Source: Protopterus annectens
Lineage: Eukaryota; Chordata; Ceratodontiformes; Protopteridae
Direction: 5' to 3'
Assembly (NCBI RefSeq): GCF_019279795.1
Contig: NC_056745.1
Coordinates: 504,062,359 to 504,126,358, forward strand
Length of the DNA stretch: 64,000 nt
Shown here: positions 35,300 to 46,110 of the stretch, one piece after another
How the letters are laid out: the number at the start of each line of letters is the position of its first letter
Position numbering within the stretch: the first letter of the stretch is position 1
Program-made: the position numbers and the translations under genes
Notes under the pieces: model-generated
What the model was told of the DNA's origin: nothing
Seen by the model: only the letters and a program-made list of their open reading frames with translations
The model's database searches: none

Positions 35300-35850
35300 T
35301 GCTGGCGAATTAAAGATACCCTGTCAGACAGAAGCGTTGCGGACATGTTCCTGGTGTCCAAGTCTGCTGCTATATAGGTGATAGATTGACAGGGCAACAA
35401 GGCAGATTTTTCGAAGTTTATTGTGATGCCTAGCTGGAAGCAGATTGTGATTGTGTAGTCCCTGGCTTGCAGAAGTTGATGCCTGTAGTAGCAGTGAGGA
35501 GCCAGTCATCTAGATATGGAAACACCTGGAATCCTTGACGTCTCAGGTGAGCCGTGACCCCTGCCATACATTTGAACACCCTGGGGGCTGTGGTGAGATC
35601 AAAGGGCAGAGCTCTGAACTGATAATGACTGGCTCCCAGCCGGAAGTGAAGGAATCTCCTGGAGCGCCTGTCCATTTTGATGTGATAGTATGCATCCTGA
35701 AGATCTATGGAGCACATCCAATTGTCCTGACTCAGAAAGGGTAGAATGGACTGTAGCGTGACCATCCGAAACTTTGTTCTTTGAACAGACTTGTTTAGTC
35801 TGCTGAGATCCAGAATCTGTCTCCAGTCCCCTGTCTTTTTTGGTACCAAA
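35300..35850 (-). CDS. DIRS reverse transcriptase
   Basis: The frame 35430-35849 starts MVPKKTGDWRQILDLSRLN. It continues with DNWMCSIDLQDAYYHIKMD (motif A), RALPFDLTTAPRVF (motif B region) and FPYLDDWLLTA with the catalytic YLDD (motif C). This is the typical DIRS/Ty3-like RT order. After LLTATTG a frame change occurs. The thumb and connection (35158-35400, with FILQTLGSMAAAILLIPLAR) continue in another frame. Confidence 0.88.
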
Positions 35851-36140
35851 AAGAACCTTGAGTAAGTTCCGGATCCATGTTGGTCTGCTGGAACTTCCTG
35901 GATGACTCTTTTTTTCTAGCAGTTTTGAAACTTCTATGACTGCTTGGTCCCTCAGATTGGGTGGAACATCTGGAAGGGATCTGCTTGATGGTGGTGGGGG
36001 GGGGGTGAGAGAAAGGGATTTTGTAACCTCCGGATATAATTGACTGTACCCATTTGCCTTGGGTAAAACTTTGCCAGGCTTTTGGGTAAAGTGAAAGTCT
36101 TCCCCCGACTGCCTCCAGAGACGGGCAGCCGGGCAACCCT

Positions 36141-38357
36141 TCAGGGATGCTGAAAGGGCTTCTCAGAGAAGGATTCTCTGTTGCCCTGGTTCTGCGGACC
36201 CCCTCTGCCACGAGGGCAGTGTCTGTTGTTGTTGTTGTTTCCCCCTCTGCCCCTGCAGGAAAAATCACTACGTGTGTCAGGTGAGGCTCCCTGGGATTTT
36301 CGGAACCACATTTTACCACTCTTCTGACCCTTGGGGTATGGTCTGGAAGGAGTAGAAAAACGGACTCCCACAGCAGAGAGAGTCTTGCCTTCTTGCTCAC
36401 ACCTAGTCATTGGTCCAAAAAGAAAGGAACCATTAAAGGGGGTGTTGGTGAATGATGCTCTTAAAAGGTTCCACAAAGTTACACAGCCGCATCTATGCAT
36501 GTCTCCCAAGGGCCACGCCCGTACCTGCGGCTCTACTCGCACTATCGGCTGCATACAAAATGAGCCTCATGGAGGAGATGACTACAGAATTAAGGGTCGC
36601 CAGCTGGGAAGCCACTTTAGCTTGAGCCCCCTCAGCTGATGGATCTTGAAGGGCATCTCCAAGCTCTTTAAGGAGATCCCTCTGAAGCTGGGTACAATGG
36701 CATAAGTAGCTCAGTGACCTCATACAAAAGGTCGTTGAAGCAAACATTCGCTTCCCTTATCTGTCCATGGTCCTAGATTCCTTGTTAGGAGGATTGACAG
36801 ACGAAGAAGTTTCCGCTAACTCCTTTCTAGTGGCTGCTGTTACCACCATGGCATCCACAGGAACACCTTTGGTAAGGAACTGCTTATCAAGGGGTGCAGT
36901 GATAAACTTGCTAGGTCTCCTCGGGGTTGGTTCCACTGTATCCGGGGCTGACCGAGCCTTTCGAGCCACCGCAGACATGAGTGAATCAAAAGGCGGAGAA
37001 ACCCAGGAGGTGGAAGGTCGGGAACCGAACGCATCCAGGAATACAGACTCATCCTCGGTAGGGGCTAGGGGATTCCAGTTCCCCCTCTGCTTAAGCATTT
37101 CGAGGATGTCCGAAAAGGAAACATCTTCAGAGGGGGATCTCAGGGACCCTTCCGAATCATCTAAGTTTGTATACGAAGTGACACACTCAGGGGAGTCAAT
37201 GTGCTTTCTCTTGCACTTCTTCTTACGAGGGGGCTCCTCTGAATGATCAGGGGAGGCCACAGAAGAAGAGGAAACACCCAATGGGGTGCCCTGGAGAGCC
37301 GGTTCCCCATACTTGGGGTCTGGAGGAGGAGCAGAGGTTGTCGCAGGCACTGCAGGGGACGGAGCCGGTGGGGTCGATCGTGGAGCTGACTCAGAGGTCA
37401 GCACGCTCCTCATGACATCGAAGGCGTCCCTGCCACGATGTAGAGAAGGATCCAGTTCCGAGGAAATCAGAATCCTTCTCCGCCCAGATGGGGATGGCTC
37501 CAAGGTTGATGTATGAGCCGAACTCACCTGCACAGAAGCTCCAAGAGGGGGAATGGGGTCGGACAAGGGTCCGATGCCACTCGCCCCCTCGGAGCCGACG
37601 AGGGAGTCTTGGCGCCCAGATCCCTCGATGGGCAGTGCCATCGAGGGAATCGGAGCAGACGACAGAACCAAAAAAAGAAATAGTTATCGGAGCCGACGGT
37701 TCCACGACTCGAACTCCGGCTCCGAGCTGTAGTCGGAGGAGGAACATCGATAGAAGTGGACGCAGCCGATACCTGTTGAGGAGGGCTGGACAAGATCTTG
37801 GCAAGTGCCTGTGACTTCAGCAACCTACTGACCACTCTTGCCACATCGTGATCCAAGAGCCTAGAGGACCGAGAGGAATGGGAAGACCTGTGACTGCGCT
37901 CACTCTGAAGTAGAGGAGACCGCGGAGCCGAATGTATGGATTCCAGGGAAGGGGACCTTAGCCTTTTGTGGCTCCGCGATGGCTCCGAAGATACTGATGG
38001 AGCCGACGGGGAGATAGTCTCATTGGTTCCGGCCGGAACCGAAGTAGCAGGTAAAGTTTGAACCAATGACGGCTCTGAGCTTTGAGCCGACGATTTGGTC
38101 GGTTTGGAGGATTTCACAGGCTGACTCTTGGCCGGTGAATCCTGAGGCTTTAAAAGACCCCTGAGAATAAGCTTATTCTTACGCTCCTGCAGAACTCTTG
38201 GACTAAATGCATGGCATATAGGACAAAAGTCCTGCAGGTGCACTGCGCCTAAGCAGTAGACGCAAGAAGTGTGCCCATCTGTCAGAGATATTTTCTGACA
38301 GCATGCGTCACACTTCTTGAATCCAGACACATTGGATTCTTTAGACATATCCAACAA
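36141..38357 (-). CDS. DIRS gag, with frame changes
   Basis: The frame 37524-38357 starts MLDMSKESN. It contains a dense Cys/His cluster: CDACCQKIS, then DGHTSCVYCLG, then HLQDFCPICHAFSPR (residues about 16-55). This zinc-binding-like head is shared by the DIRS copies at 11.1 and 18.8 kb. A long Ser/Pro-rich, low-complexity middle follows (37671-36757, ending at ESRTMDR). A helical C-terminal part (36747-36493) contains TQLQRDLLKELGDALQD. The frames change at about 37600 and 36750, which may be decay or programmed shifting. It would package element RNA; the exact role of the head is not known to me. Confidence 0.78.
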
Positions 38358-38653
38358 AATACCTCAAGAGATACTACACTGGTCTTAGCCAAAAAGCGAT
38401 AAGTGAACAACAAAATACCACAACACAGCATCAACAAAGGGTAGAGAGAGGGGGGAGGGGAAGAACTCTCTAAATTAAACGAGTTCTAAAGGGGAGGAAA
38501 GGAACTACAACAACACACTAAACTAATGATAATAGAATAAGACTAAAAGTTAACTATAATTCTTAAGAAAAAAGCTATTTATGAAGAAAAAAAGTTCTAT
38601 AATAAACTTATACAAGCCTGAGCCAGTAAAACGACACCTCGCAGCTGAAGCAG

Positions 38654-38810
38654 CAAACGAGATCTGGGTAGCTAGTGCTAGGCATCATGGGATAAGGGGT
38701 AGCCTCAAGCCAGTAAACAGCTCTCGAGCTATAGAAGATGGCCGAGTCGGAGCCGAGGATCGGCTCTGATCCCAACCAGCAAGAACAAAGGCGAGATAGA
38801 CAACTTATCA
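38654..38810. repeat. DIRS at 32.7-38.8 kb, right inverted terminal repeat
   Basis: Reverse complement of the left terminal repeat. The outer part, gcgagatagacaactta, matches the second half of the internal complementary region. Confidence 0.92.
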
Positions 38811-40058
38811 TATGTTCCTCAGACTTCCCTACCACCCACATAAATCTATATGGTTTCTCCCAAACCATAATCTCGACCACTAGAACTAGCAATCCCAATA
38901 ACAAAGTATACTAGATTGGATTCTCACAAATAACCCTCCCCAAATGTATATAGCAGGCACCCAACCTGAAGAAATAAGTGATCACTTCCCAACTTATATA
39001 CTCAGACAAAAAACTGATATCCCTCAAACACCTAGCTTCAGAACTACTAGGAGCAAGAAGAGCTTCAATCAAACTGAATTCCAAATAGAACCTCAGTCAT
39101 GTAACTGGAAAAGACTAAAATTACTCCCATTAGACGAAGCAGTATCATACTTTAACTCTACATTTCTTACAATCTTTGATAATCATGCACCTACCCGGAC
39201 CATCAGAATCAAGAAAAAAGTAGCACCATGGCTATCTAAAGAAACTAGACAAAAAATCATAAATAAAAATAAAGCCTGGACCTCTTGGAAAACCAATAAA
39301 ACCACAAAGGATCAACTTGTATATAAACAGCTAAGGAATGATGCAAAAAAGTCTATAGCCCTAGACAAAAAAAAATATTACTATAACCTGCAACATAAAC
39401 ATCAAAATCAACCTCAAAAATGTTGGTCCAGTTTAAACAATCTTCTGCACCCCGGAAACACTATTACCCCTGCCCCCGCGTCCACCCTCCAAAAACCTCC
39501 AGAAAATATTGCCAACATCTTCAACACATTCTTTACGGAAACCATACAATCCCTTACCAACTAACTAGGCCCCAATAACCTAGACCCAATTGACCCCATA
39601 TCCAACACCCACCCCTCCTTTAACTTTCAACCAGTACCAATATCACTTATCCGATTCTTAATAAAGAACTTGAAACCCACCACTCTATCAAGCAGACCTA
39701 CTCCCTGCTGAATATCTTCAAAAAGCTGCAGACACAATAGCATATCCCATCTCAATATTAATCAACAGAACCATCTTGGAAGCATATATCCCCCTCCATC
39801 TCCATAAAGGGGGTAACTCCACTGACCTATCAAATTATCAGCCTATTGCCATCCTGTCACCTCCGGCTAAAATTATGGAAAAATGTATCCATAAGCAACT
39901 TTTACATTACCGCAATTTGCACAATCTCCTAGCTCCCTCTCAGCATAGATTTAGACCCCACCACAGTACGACCTCAGCCTTTCTAGCCTTCTCACAGACA
40001 ACAAATTAAAATTATAATAATAATACTCTCTCCTCTGTCCCCTTTCTTGACCTAACCA

Positions 40059-40305
40059 ATTATTTTTTATTATTCAATTATTTAATTTTTTTGGCGCCTA
40101 AAACGCTTTATAAGGAGTGTATCAAGTTATAGTCAATGGTTCTGATGAAATCTGCTTGTATTGCGGATGAAAGCGCTTAACCAGACTTGGATATTCGTGG
40201 TTTTTGTATTGTGAACTGTCAATAAATATTGGTGTTACCCTCACTGCCCGAGCGGAGGTTTTATTGGACTTACAGCCTTGGGAATTCTTTGGTTCGTACT
40301 AACCA
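40059..40305 (+). mobile_element. Penelope-type short insertion with hammerhead ribozyme
   Basis: About 240 bp interrupt the L2-like LINE RT between LDLT and FDMVNHQ. The repeated ctaacca on each side (40052-40058 and 40299-40305) is the likely target-site duplication. The insert has a T/A-rich left edge, no coding sequence and one hammerhead motif. This resembles a solo terminal repeat of a Penelope-like element or an animal retrozyme. A decayed relative lies at 44240-44370. Confidence 0.7.
40137..40183 (+). ncRNA. Minimal type I hammerhead ribozyme
   Basis: The core CTGATGA lies at 40142-40148 and GAAA at 40169-40172. Helix I is tggtt (40137-40141) with aacca (40179-40183). Helix II is atctgc (40150-40155) with gcggat (40163-40168), six pairs including one G-U, closed by a seven-base loop; one extra A (40149) lies between core and stem. 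Helix III is agc/gct (40172-40177), which is palindromic and has no loop. U40178 is the base at the cleavage site. Penelope-like elements carry such minimal hammerheads, thought to act as dimers. Activity is inferred. Confidence 0.72.
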
Positions 40306-41761
40306 GGGAATTTGATATGGTAAACCACCAACTACTCCTTGGAACACTAACAACTCTCGCCATAGATAGCCTGGCAATACGCTGTTTTCAGTCCTAAGTG
40401 GCAGACAACAAGCGGTGCTATGGAAGTATAGCATATCCTCTCTACTGCCAGTCACCCTTGGAGTTCCTCAAGGGTCCATACTAGGACCTCTCCTATTTTC
40501 CATCTTCATTAATGATCTTCATACAGTCATCCCCAAAGCAACCTGCATTCAATATGCAGATGACTCTACCCTAATCTGTTCCACCACCTCCCCAATAGAC
40601 CTGCAGACCTTAACCCAAAATACTTTCAAAGAAGCAGAAAACTGGCTCACTGACCAGAGTCTTCTATTAAATCCAAATAAAACAAAACTGCTACTCTTCA
40701 CCCCCACCCGGAAAGTCCCATTACCATCATTTACCATAACATCTAATAATGGAACCATTAATTTCCCCAGAAGCTAATACAAAACTATTAGGTGTAATTG
40801 TTGACAATAACCTTAGGTTTGATGCTCACATCGACAAAACCATTAAAACAGTCAATAAGAAGTTAGGATATAGTCATTCCTAACCCCAGCTGCTAGGACA
40901 GTGAATCCCCGAACACATTTACTATCAACCGTTCTTTATGCCTCCCCAATCTATACAAACCTGTGTAAATCTGACCTCAATAAACTCAACAGCTGTTACA
41001 ATAACATAGCCAGATTTGCCACAGGTTCAGCATATAGAACACACCACTGTCTTAACCTATGATCCCTAGGCTGGCTACAGTTACATTCTCAAATCCAGTA
41101 TAACCAATTAATAGTAGCCCACAAAGTCCTCTATCAGCCCGAAAGCACACCCATACTCAAAAACTTAATCACTCCTTACTGCAACCTAAAAACACTCCGC
41201 TCTTCTGATAAAATGCTGGTACAAACAGTTAAATTCAAAAACTTAGCAGGTAAGTCATTATTTTGCAACTCTGTTGGTAAAATCTGGAACCTACTCCCTG
41301 CTGAATTTACAGCAGTCTATTCTATACTCCAATTTAAAACGTCTCTCAAAATATACCTAAAAATTCATTGTCTGTGCCCCTGTACAAACCCTGACTAACC
41401 ATCTCATCATTCACTTTACTCTTTGGCTGCCTGTAGAAACAGTCCTAAAAAGTCTGAAACATTAACTAGCTCACTCAAATGCATTGTACTACTGAATGAT
41501 ATGCTACCTTACTCAGCCTTGTACCACTAAAACTGTCTATGTTTTAACAAGAACATTTATATTGTAAGGTTTTTAGGTTTGCATGTATTCCAATAATTCT
41601 GTAACTTGTATTTATATGTAACCATATAAAAAAACTGCTACTGTTAACTCTTTTGTATCTATCCACATGTGGAGCTTTTCTCGCTGGGCCTCTGCTGAAA
41701 ATGGACCTGTATCCAGTCGGACTATCCCGGTTAACAAATGTAAAATAAAATAAATAAATAC

Positions 41762-42375
41762 TTAAGTCGCATGTTGGCCACTCTTGTATGTGATCTTGTG
41801 ACTGTCTTTCTTGCTGAACCATGGGCTGGCCACAATCAAGCCAGTTGCCAGACAGAAGTGTAGAATGGCCTTACCTTCTTTATTCTTGTTGTCTCACCTA
41901 TGTGGATTCAGGCAGTCTTCCTATCCTGTTCTGTCTGTCCAGATATGTGTATTCAGGTCGACCACTGTCAACACCAATTCATGTTGTCCTCCTCCATCTA
42001 GTGAGTACTGCAATTCCTGTCTGAATGCACTCTTTTCCTCATTATCACAACCCTGTTGTGGGGCACAGGCTGAGATATGAATAGTGCTCTACTATTACAC
42101 TGGAGTTTCAGTGCCACTGAGTCTGTCACTAATTCTAACCATGATGCACCATACTATTTAAACGGTCTTCTGAAGTTTCTCCCTCACCACAATTCCTATG
42201 CCATTTCTCCTGAGTAGCAGACTGGATCCCAGGCCAAGTAACTTTGCTGCACTACCCTTCCACAGGATGTTCTCCTTCCTCTTTACCATCCTGTCCATCC
42301 ACTTCCAGGTTCCGTCCTATCAGTGAACCTATATGGAGTGGCAGGAAGATTGGTTTTATGTCTAGCTTTCATTCA
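41762..42375 (-). pseudogene. RTE-type LINE endonuclease fragment
   Basis: On the minus strand: a degraded WKGS..AKLLGLGSSLLLRRNGIG, then IVVREKLQKTV (about 42190-42150), CAPQQGCDNEEKSAFRQEL (about 42080-42020), a damaged VDLNTHIW (family GDLNAHVG) and GLIVANPWFSKKDSHKITYK, ending SGQHAT (about 41850-41780). This is the order of the RTE apurinic endonuclease. The RT half that should follow lies at 31990-29985, with the L2-like LINE and its passengers in between. Confidence 0.78.
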
Positions 42376-42654
42376 ACAGAGTTAATCCAGGTAACCCAAG
42401 CTGGGCAACTGGACATTGGCCAGCCAGTAGTTTACTGGCCCCATGGCAGGAACACACTTGCCAACAGGGGCACATAGCCCCCACAGTAACATGGGTCCCT
42501 AGTATAGGTTTGAGTAGGCCAGGTCCTCAACCTACCTATCACTGGCAAATTCCCATGCCCATTTGTCAACATGACTGAATCACAGAGAGACACATTTTGA
42601 TCTATACAACTCTTCCCCCTATAAAGCACTATGTAGACTCTTGTGCTACTGCTG
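42376..42654. other. Unassigned intronic sequence
   Basis: Between the RTE endonuclease piece and the SINE. No gene was recognised. Confidence 0.4.
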
Positions 42655-42838
42655 CAACTCCATTCTTGGGCAAGTTTGAGAAGGAAATACTCCACATGTT
42701 TTAGTAGGAGGGAAGAACCCCACACCGACAATAGGAGAACACGCAAACTCCATACAGGAACTGGCTGGAGGTCAGGATCGAATCCTGTGCATGGGAAGTA
42801 GACACCTTAACCATTATGCCAACTAGCCTTCATATATT
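42655..42838 (-). repeat. tRNA-derived SINE, minus strand
   Basis: On the minus strand the head reads tagttggcataatggttaag (A box), then gcacaggattcgatcctg (B box). The same 'tatggagtttgcgtgttctcc' body as the SINE at 92-352 follows, with a partly eroded tail containing acatgtggagtatttcc. Confidence 0.82.
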
Positions 42839-44235
42839 TGAAACATTAAAAAATCCATCAGAAACATTCTCAGTAACATAGTCAACCCATTCAAATAAAT
42901 TTACTCCAGAAAAGTTTCAACAACGCCTTTCTTATCTTTCAGATTTTTTTTGCCAGATTAAACACAAACAATGATCTGGCACTGTAAATTTTCCACTGAT
43001 ATAACTTCTTACAGTTTTTATAAAAACTTATTCTGTGGTGTATGATGATCCCTATATTTTTTCATAACTTCCTATTTTAGTTATTAATCTAGGTTAAATA
43101 GCAGTTGTTGGACCAATGAGATACAGCAGGACAACAGGAATTGGTGTTAATAATGGATGACCTGAAAGCACATATTGAAACAGGCAGAACAGGATATGAA
43201 AACTGCCTGGATCTACAGGGGGTGCAGCAACAAGCCTTTTCTAGCACATATTTTTTTTTCTAACACATATTTGCATTTTTCCAGCTGTCATCTACTCAAA
43301 CAGAAAAGAAGTGTAGTAAAAGGCGACCAGTTCACCTTTCCAGGGTGATTCCTAAGGATGACAATTTTTTACTGGAATTAAAAAATGTGGATGCTTGCTA
43401 ACAGGTATTATCTGAATGATTTACTTAATGCAACAGCACCGTGAATTATGAACAAAAGAAAAACTGCCTTTACCTATTTTATATAATCAGGTTTTGTTTG
43501 GGGACAATCACACTAGAGTTGTTGCAAATAAATTTTTTGTTGCAGTTTTCTCTAAATTTATTTTCAATCTAATCCATTATAAATACCAAATGGAATAGAC
43601 ATTTGATCAACTCATTAAAATCTAAGCCTTGTGAGGTTCCTACAATAGTATTTAGCAGAGATAAAAACATTAAATATTGTATAGAACATGCCACAAGGCA
43701 TAACGTGGGTAGTATGCATAAGTACGCATAAGTGAGTCATGAGCATACCATTTCTTGTCCAGGGAATGCAACTGTAATACAAAAGCAACCGTCTATGTTG
43801 CATTGTGTTGATCATATGATTCACTTTGCATGGGCAAGACAGAAAAGTATGCTGAAAAAGAGTATTTGATCACAAGACATATGTAATTACAATTTTAGCA
43901 GTACACTTTACAAGCATTCTATAAAGTGCACTAACTTTAAGAAATAGCAGGTTTTGTAGTAGACAGGACTGATTTTGTTGGTGACGGTGCTTGGATAGAG
44001 CTTTTAGAATATAAGGAAACAGAGTGGCAAATACATTTAAATGCTACTGTGCATCCTACAATTAATACAAACTTCTCCTTGTATCCTATCTATAAACATA
44101 AATCTTTTGTAGTTAATTTAAGAGTTCATATTCATATATATTTTATTACACTTTAATAAGTTATAAATATTACTTATTTGTTTTGTTTGAAATTTGTGAG
44201 ATGCATTTGACAGGCTTGTATGCGTAATATGACTT
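42839..44235. other. Intronic sequence, no gene recognised
   Basis: AT-rich. No domain, repeat or RNA signature was identified. Confidence 0.5.
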
Positions 44236-44239
44236 TTAG

Positions 44240-44370
44240 ACTGATATTAATTTGTCTCTTGGTCAATGGAGTATCAGTTTTGAAAATATTTTTAAGATGA
44301 AAGCGCTCAACTCAGATTAAGTTGTGCTTCTTGGTTTGATGTTAGTGGTGTTTTTGTTATTCAATTTGTG
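44240..44370 (+). repeat. Decayed relative of the hammerhead-bearing insertion
   Basis: Shares ggtcaatgg (44261) and gatgaaagcgctcaact (44296-44312), plus a following 'gtg.tttttgttatt..aatttgtg' stretch, with 40131-40215. The CTGATGA core is lost, so it cannot cleave. Confidence 0.55.
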
Positions 44371-44389
44371 TTTTTTTTTGCTTCCTCAC

Positions 44390-44600
44390 CTAGTTGAGGA
44401 TATTGTTTAATTCTTGTGTGAGAGAAGACCTCCGACAGTCAGGCATGAGTGTCAAAGAAGGTAGGAGAGTGTCACTGACTCGAGAGAGATATGGGGATAA
44501 CACACAACACCATTTAGAAAACTGGATGGGAAAGGGGGGGTTGATAATGAACTTCCTATTTTGGCAATATTCCATTTGTGAACTGCCCACTTTTCAAGGA
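44390..44600 (+). pseudogene. RTE LINE 3' end fragment
   Basis: The frame starting at 44394 encodes CVREDLRQSGMSVKEGRRVS, the C-terminal end of RTE ORFs. It matches the minus-strand copy at about 30095-30000 (gtgagagaagacct... and cagtcaggcatgagtgtc). Confidence 0.75.
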
Positions 44601-44609
44601 AAGGGATAT

Positions 44610-46110
44610 TAGCAGAGTGTTACTGAATATTAACTCTAATTCTTCAGCCGAACCAGATGGTTTAAATGGTTATTTTTTCAAAGGATACCGCATTGAATTT
44701 TGTCCTATGTATAAAATAGTTATTTCAGTAATCTCTGGAATATAGTTATGTCCCAGATACATAGAAAGACTCCATTGTTATATCTGTTTAGGAATGTAAG
44801 GCTAGCTTGCTTGTTACAGATAACAGGGCTTAAGTCTTATATGTATTCTACAGAAATGTTTTAAAAGCTCATTGTGTTTGTCATTCAGTGACATGTTAGA
44901 CATTACACAGGATATCTTTTAACACAAATTTATTGCTGGGAATGTGTGTGTAAAGTTTTTTTACAAACCGGTAGTGAATGGTCTTGATGACAGTATACCT
45001 GTTGAGTATACTTGGATCTGGTTGAGGTATTTGACTTGGCACCACATGATGTTTTCTTGGAAATTCTAAAAAAAATTAGATATAAACTGGTATGTTTCTA
45101 GTTGGGTCATGAATTATTTAACTAACAGGTACTGTACAGTAAGGATCAGAAATATATATACGCTGACAACACTGTCTGCTACAGGTATTCCTCAGGGATC
45201 AATTTTGGGACCATTACTTTTAGGACTTTTGATTAACGAACGTCTTATCCTTGACAAAGTTTGGTTTAGTAAGTTTGGTGATAATATGAAGATTGGTCAA
45301 GTGTTCACCAAATTAATAGGTCAATATTTCAGGCAAAATTGTCTGAACTCCTTGACTAGTTGCATATATTCTAAAAGTAGGAAATTTAATATTAATAAAT
45401 GTATAGTAGTTCATTTTGAAGCCTGGAATTTAGTACAGCCATGTGTCAAACATGTACATCATCTCATATGGTTAGGGATTTTGGTATTCTGGATGATTCA
45501 CACTTAAATTATGAGGCTAATACCAGACAAGTACTTAGAGTTACGGTCTTATTAAAAAATTGCGTTGCTTTTCTAGCTGGGTCAAAAACATTTTAATGCA
45601 GAAATACAAAGCTAGTGTTTGTCCAATAACTGAAAATGGTGCATCATTTTGTTCCTGTAACAACCAACAACTAAAATTCCCAGAGCGCTTATAGAAAATG
45701 CTGGCAAGACAGATTAAAGGATATAAGTTAATGACTTATGACAACAGGCAGCAACACTTCTCTCTCTCTCTCTCTCTCTCTCTCTATTCAATAGCTTATA
45801 GGCTTTTAAGGCGTGATAATTTTAATTCAGAAATGTTTCAATGATGACTTTTGGCATTTATGTTAAGAACAGAATTTATTAGCCATGGAGTTCAGACAAG
45901 AAATAATTGATTGGCTAAGCCAGTTTCAGATACGTCCAGATTAATATTAACTTTTCTTCCAGGCAAAGGCTGGGCAATTACTGAATTCTTTACCATTATT
46001 TATTAGAAGTTTGGATGAATTAAACACTTTTAAGCACAATCTAAATGTTTGGTTTGCAAATCTGAAACATTCTATGGGGACTAAGATTAGGCTCAGAGTA
46101 CAAATTCCAA
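44610..46110 (+). pseudogene. CR1-like LINE RT fragment, older family
   Basis: Degraded SSAEPDGLNGYFFK (about 44640-44680), VYLDLVEVFDLAPHDVFLE (motif A region, about 45005-45065), ATGIPQGSILGPLL (45178-45222), FGDNMKIG (where the family has FADD, about 45275) and FNINKCIVVHF (about 45390) appear in order on the plus strand. The 5880-6870 fragment belongs with it. A (CT)n run interrupts the end. Confidence 0.72.
45757..45785. repeat. (CT)n microsatellite
   Basis: About 14 CT units within the decayed LINE. Confidence 0.95.

Larger units (their letters stand above)
32732..38810 (-). mobile_element. Complete DIRS retrotransposon (6.08 kb)
   Basis: All DIRS hallmarks are present on the minus strand: gag (38357-36400), RT (about 35850-35300), RNase H (about 35050-34700) and an uninterrupted 382-codon tyrosine recombinase (34404-33256). 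Inverted terminal repeats lie at 32732-32916 and 38654-38810. The internal complementary region lies at 33085-33186. The element sits inside the endonuclease region of an L2-like LINE whose reading resumes on the far side. No target-site duplication is visible, as expected. Gag and RT have a few frame changes, so some decay has occurred, but the repeats are well preserved. Confidence 0.93.
38811..41760 (+). pseudogene. L2-like LINE, rest of endonuclease, RT and 3' end
   Basis: Resumes with endonuclease residues HINLYGFSQTIIS, then LDWILTNNPPQ, and enters an open frame (38944-39564) with ISDHFPTYI (the SDHFP box) and a basic linker. The RT follows in pieces: NYQPIAILSPPAKIMEKCI (about 39835), HRFRPHHSTTSAFLAF (39950), VPFLDLT at 40040, and after the inserted Penelope piece FDMVNHQ. 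Next come GVPQGSILGPLLFSIFIND (40456-40512) and IQYADDSTLICS (40550-40585, motif C). The C-terminal KIWNLLPAEF (41280) precedes the 3' tail at 41650-41760, which is shared with SINEs. Several stops and frameshifts. Confidence 0.85.

Noticed and set aside
36226..36240. Short (TTG)n run
   Set aside because: A simple repeat inside DIRS gag coding sequence; not a separate element.
38944..39564. 206-codon frame as an independent gene
   Set aside because: Contains the SDHFP endonuclease box and a basic linker, and is continuous with the L2-like LINE on both sides.
42747..42838. Possible genuine tRNA gene
   Set aside because: A- and B-box-like sequences are present, but no cloverleaf was evident and the sequence continues into a SINE body.
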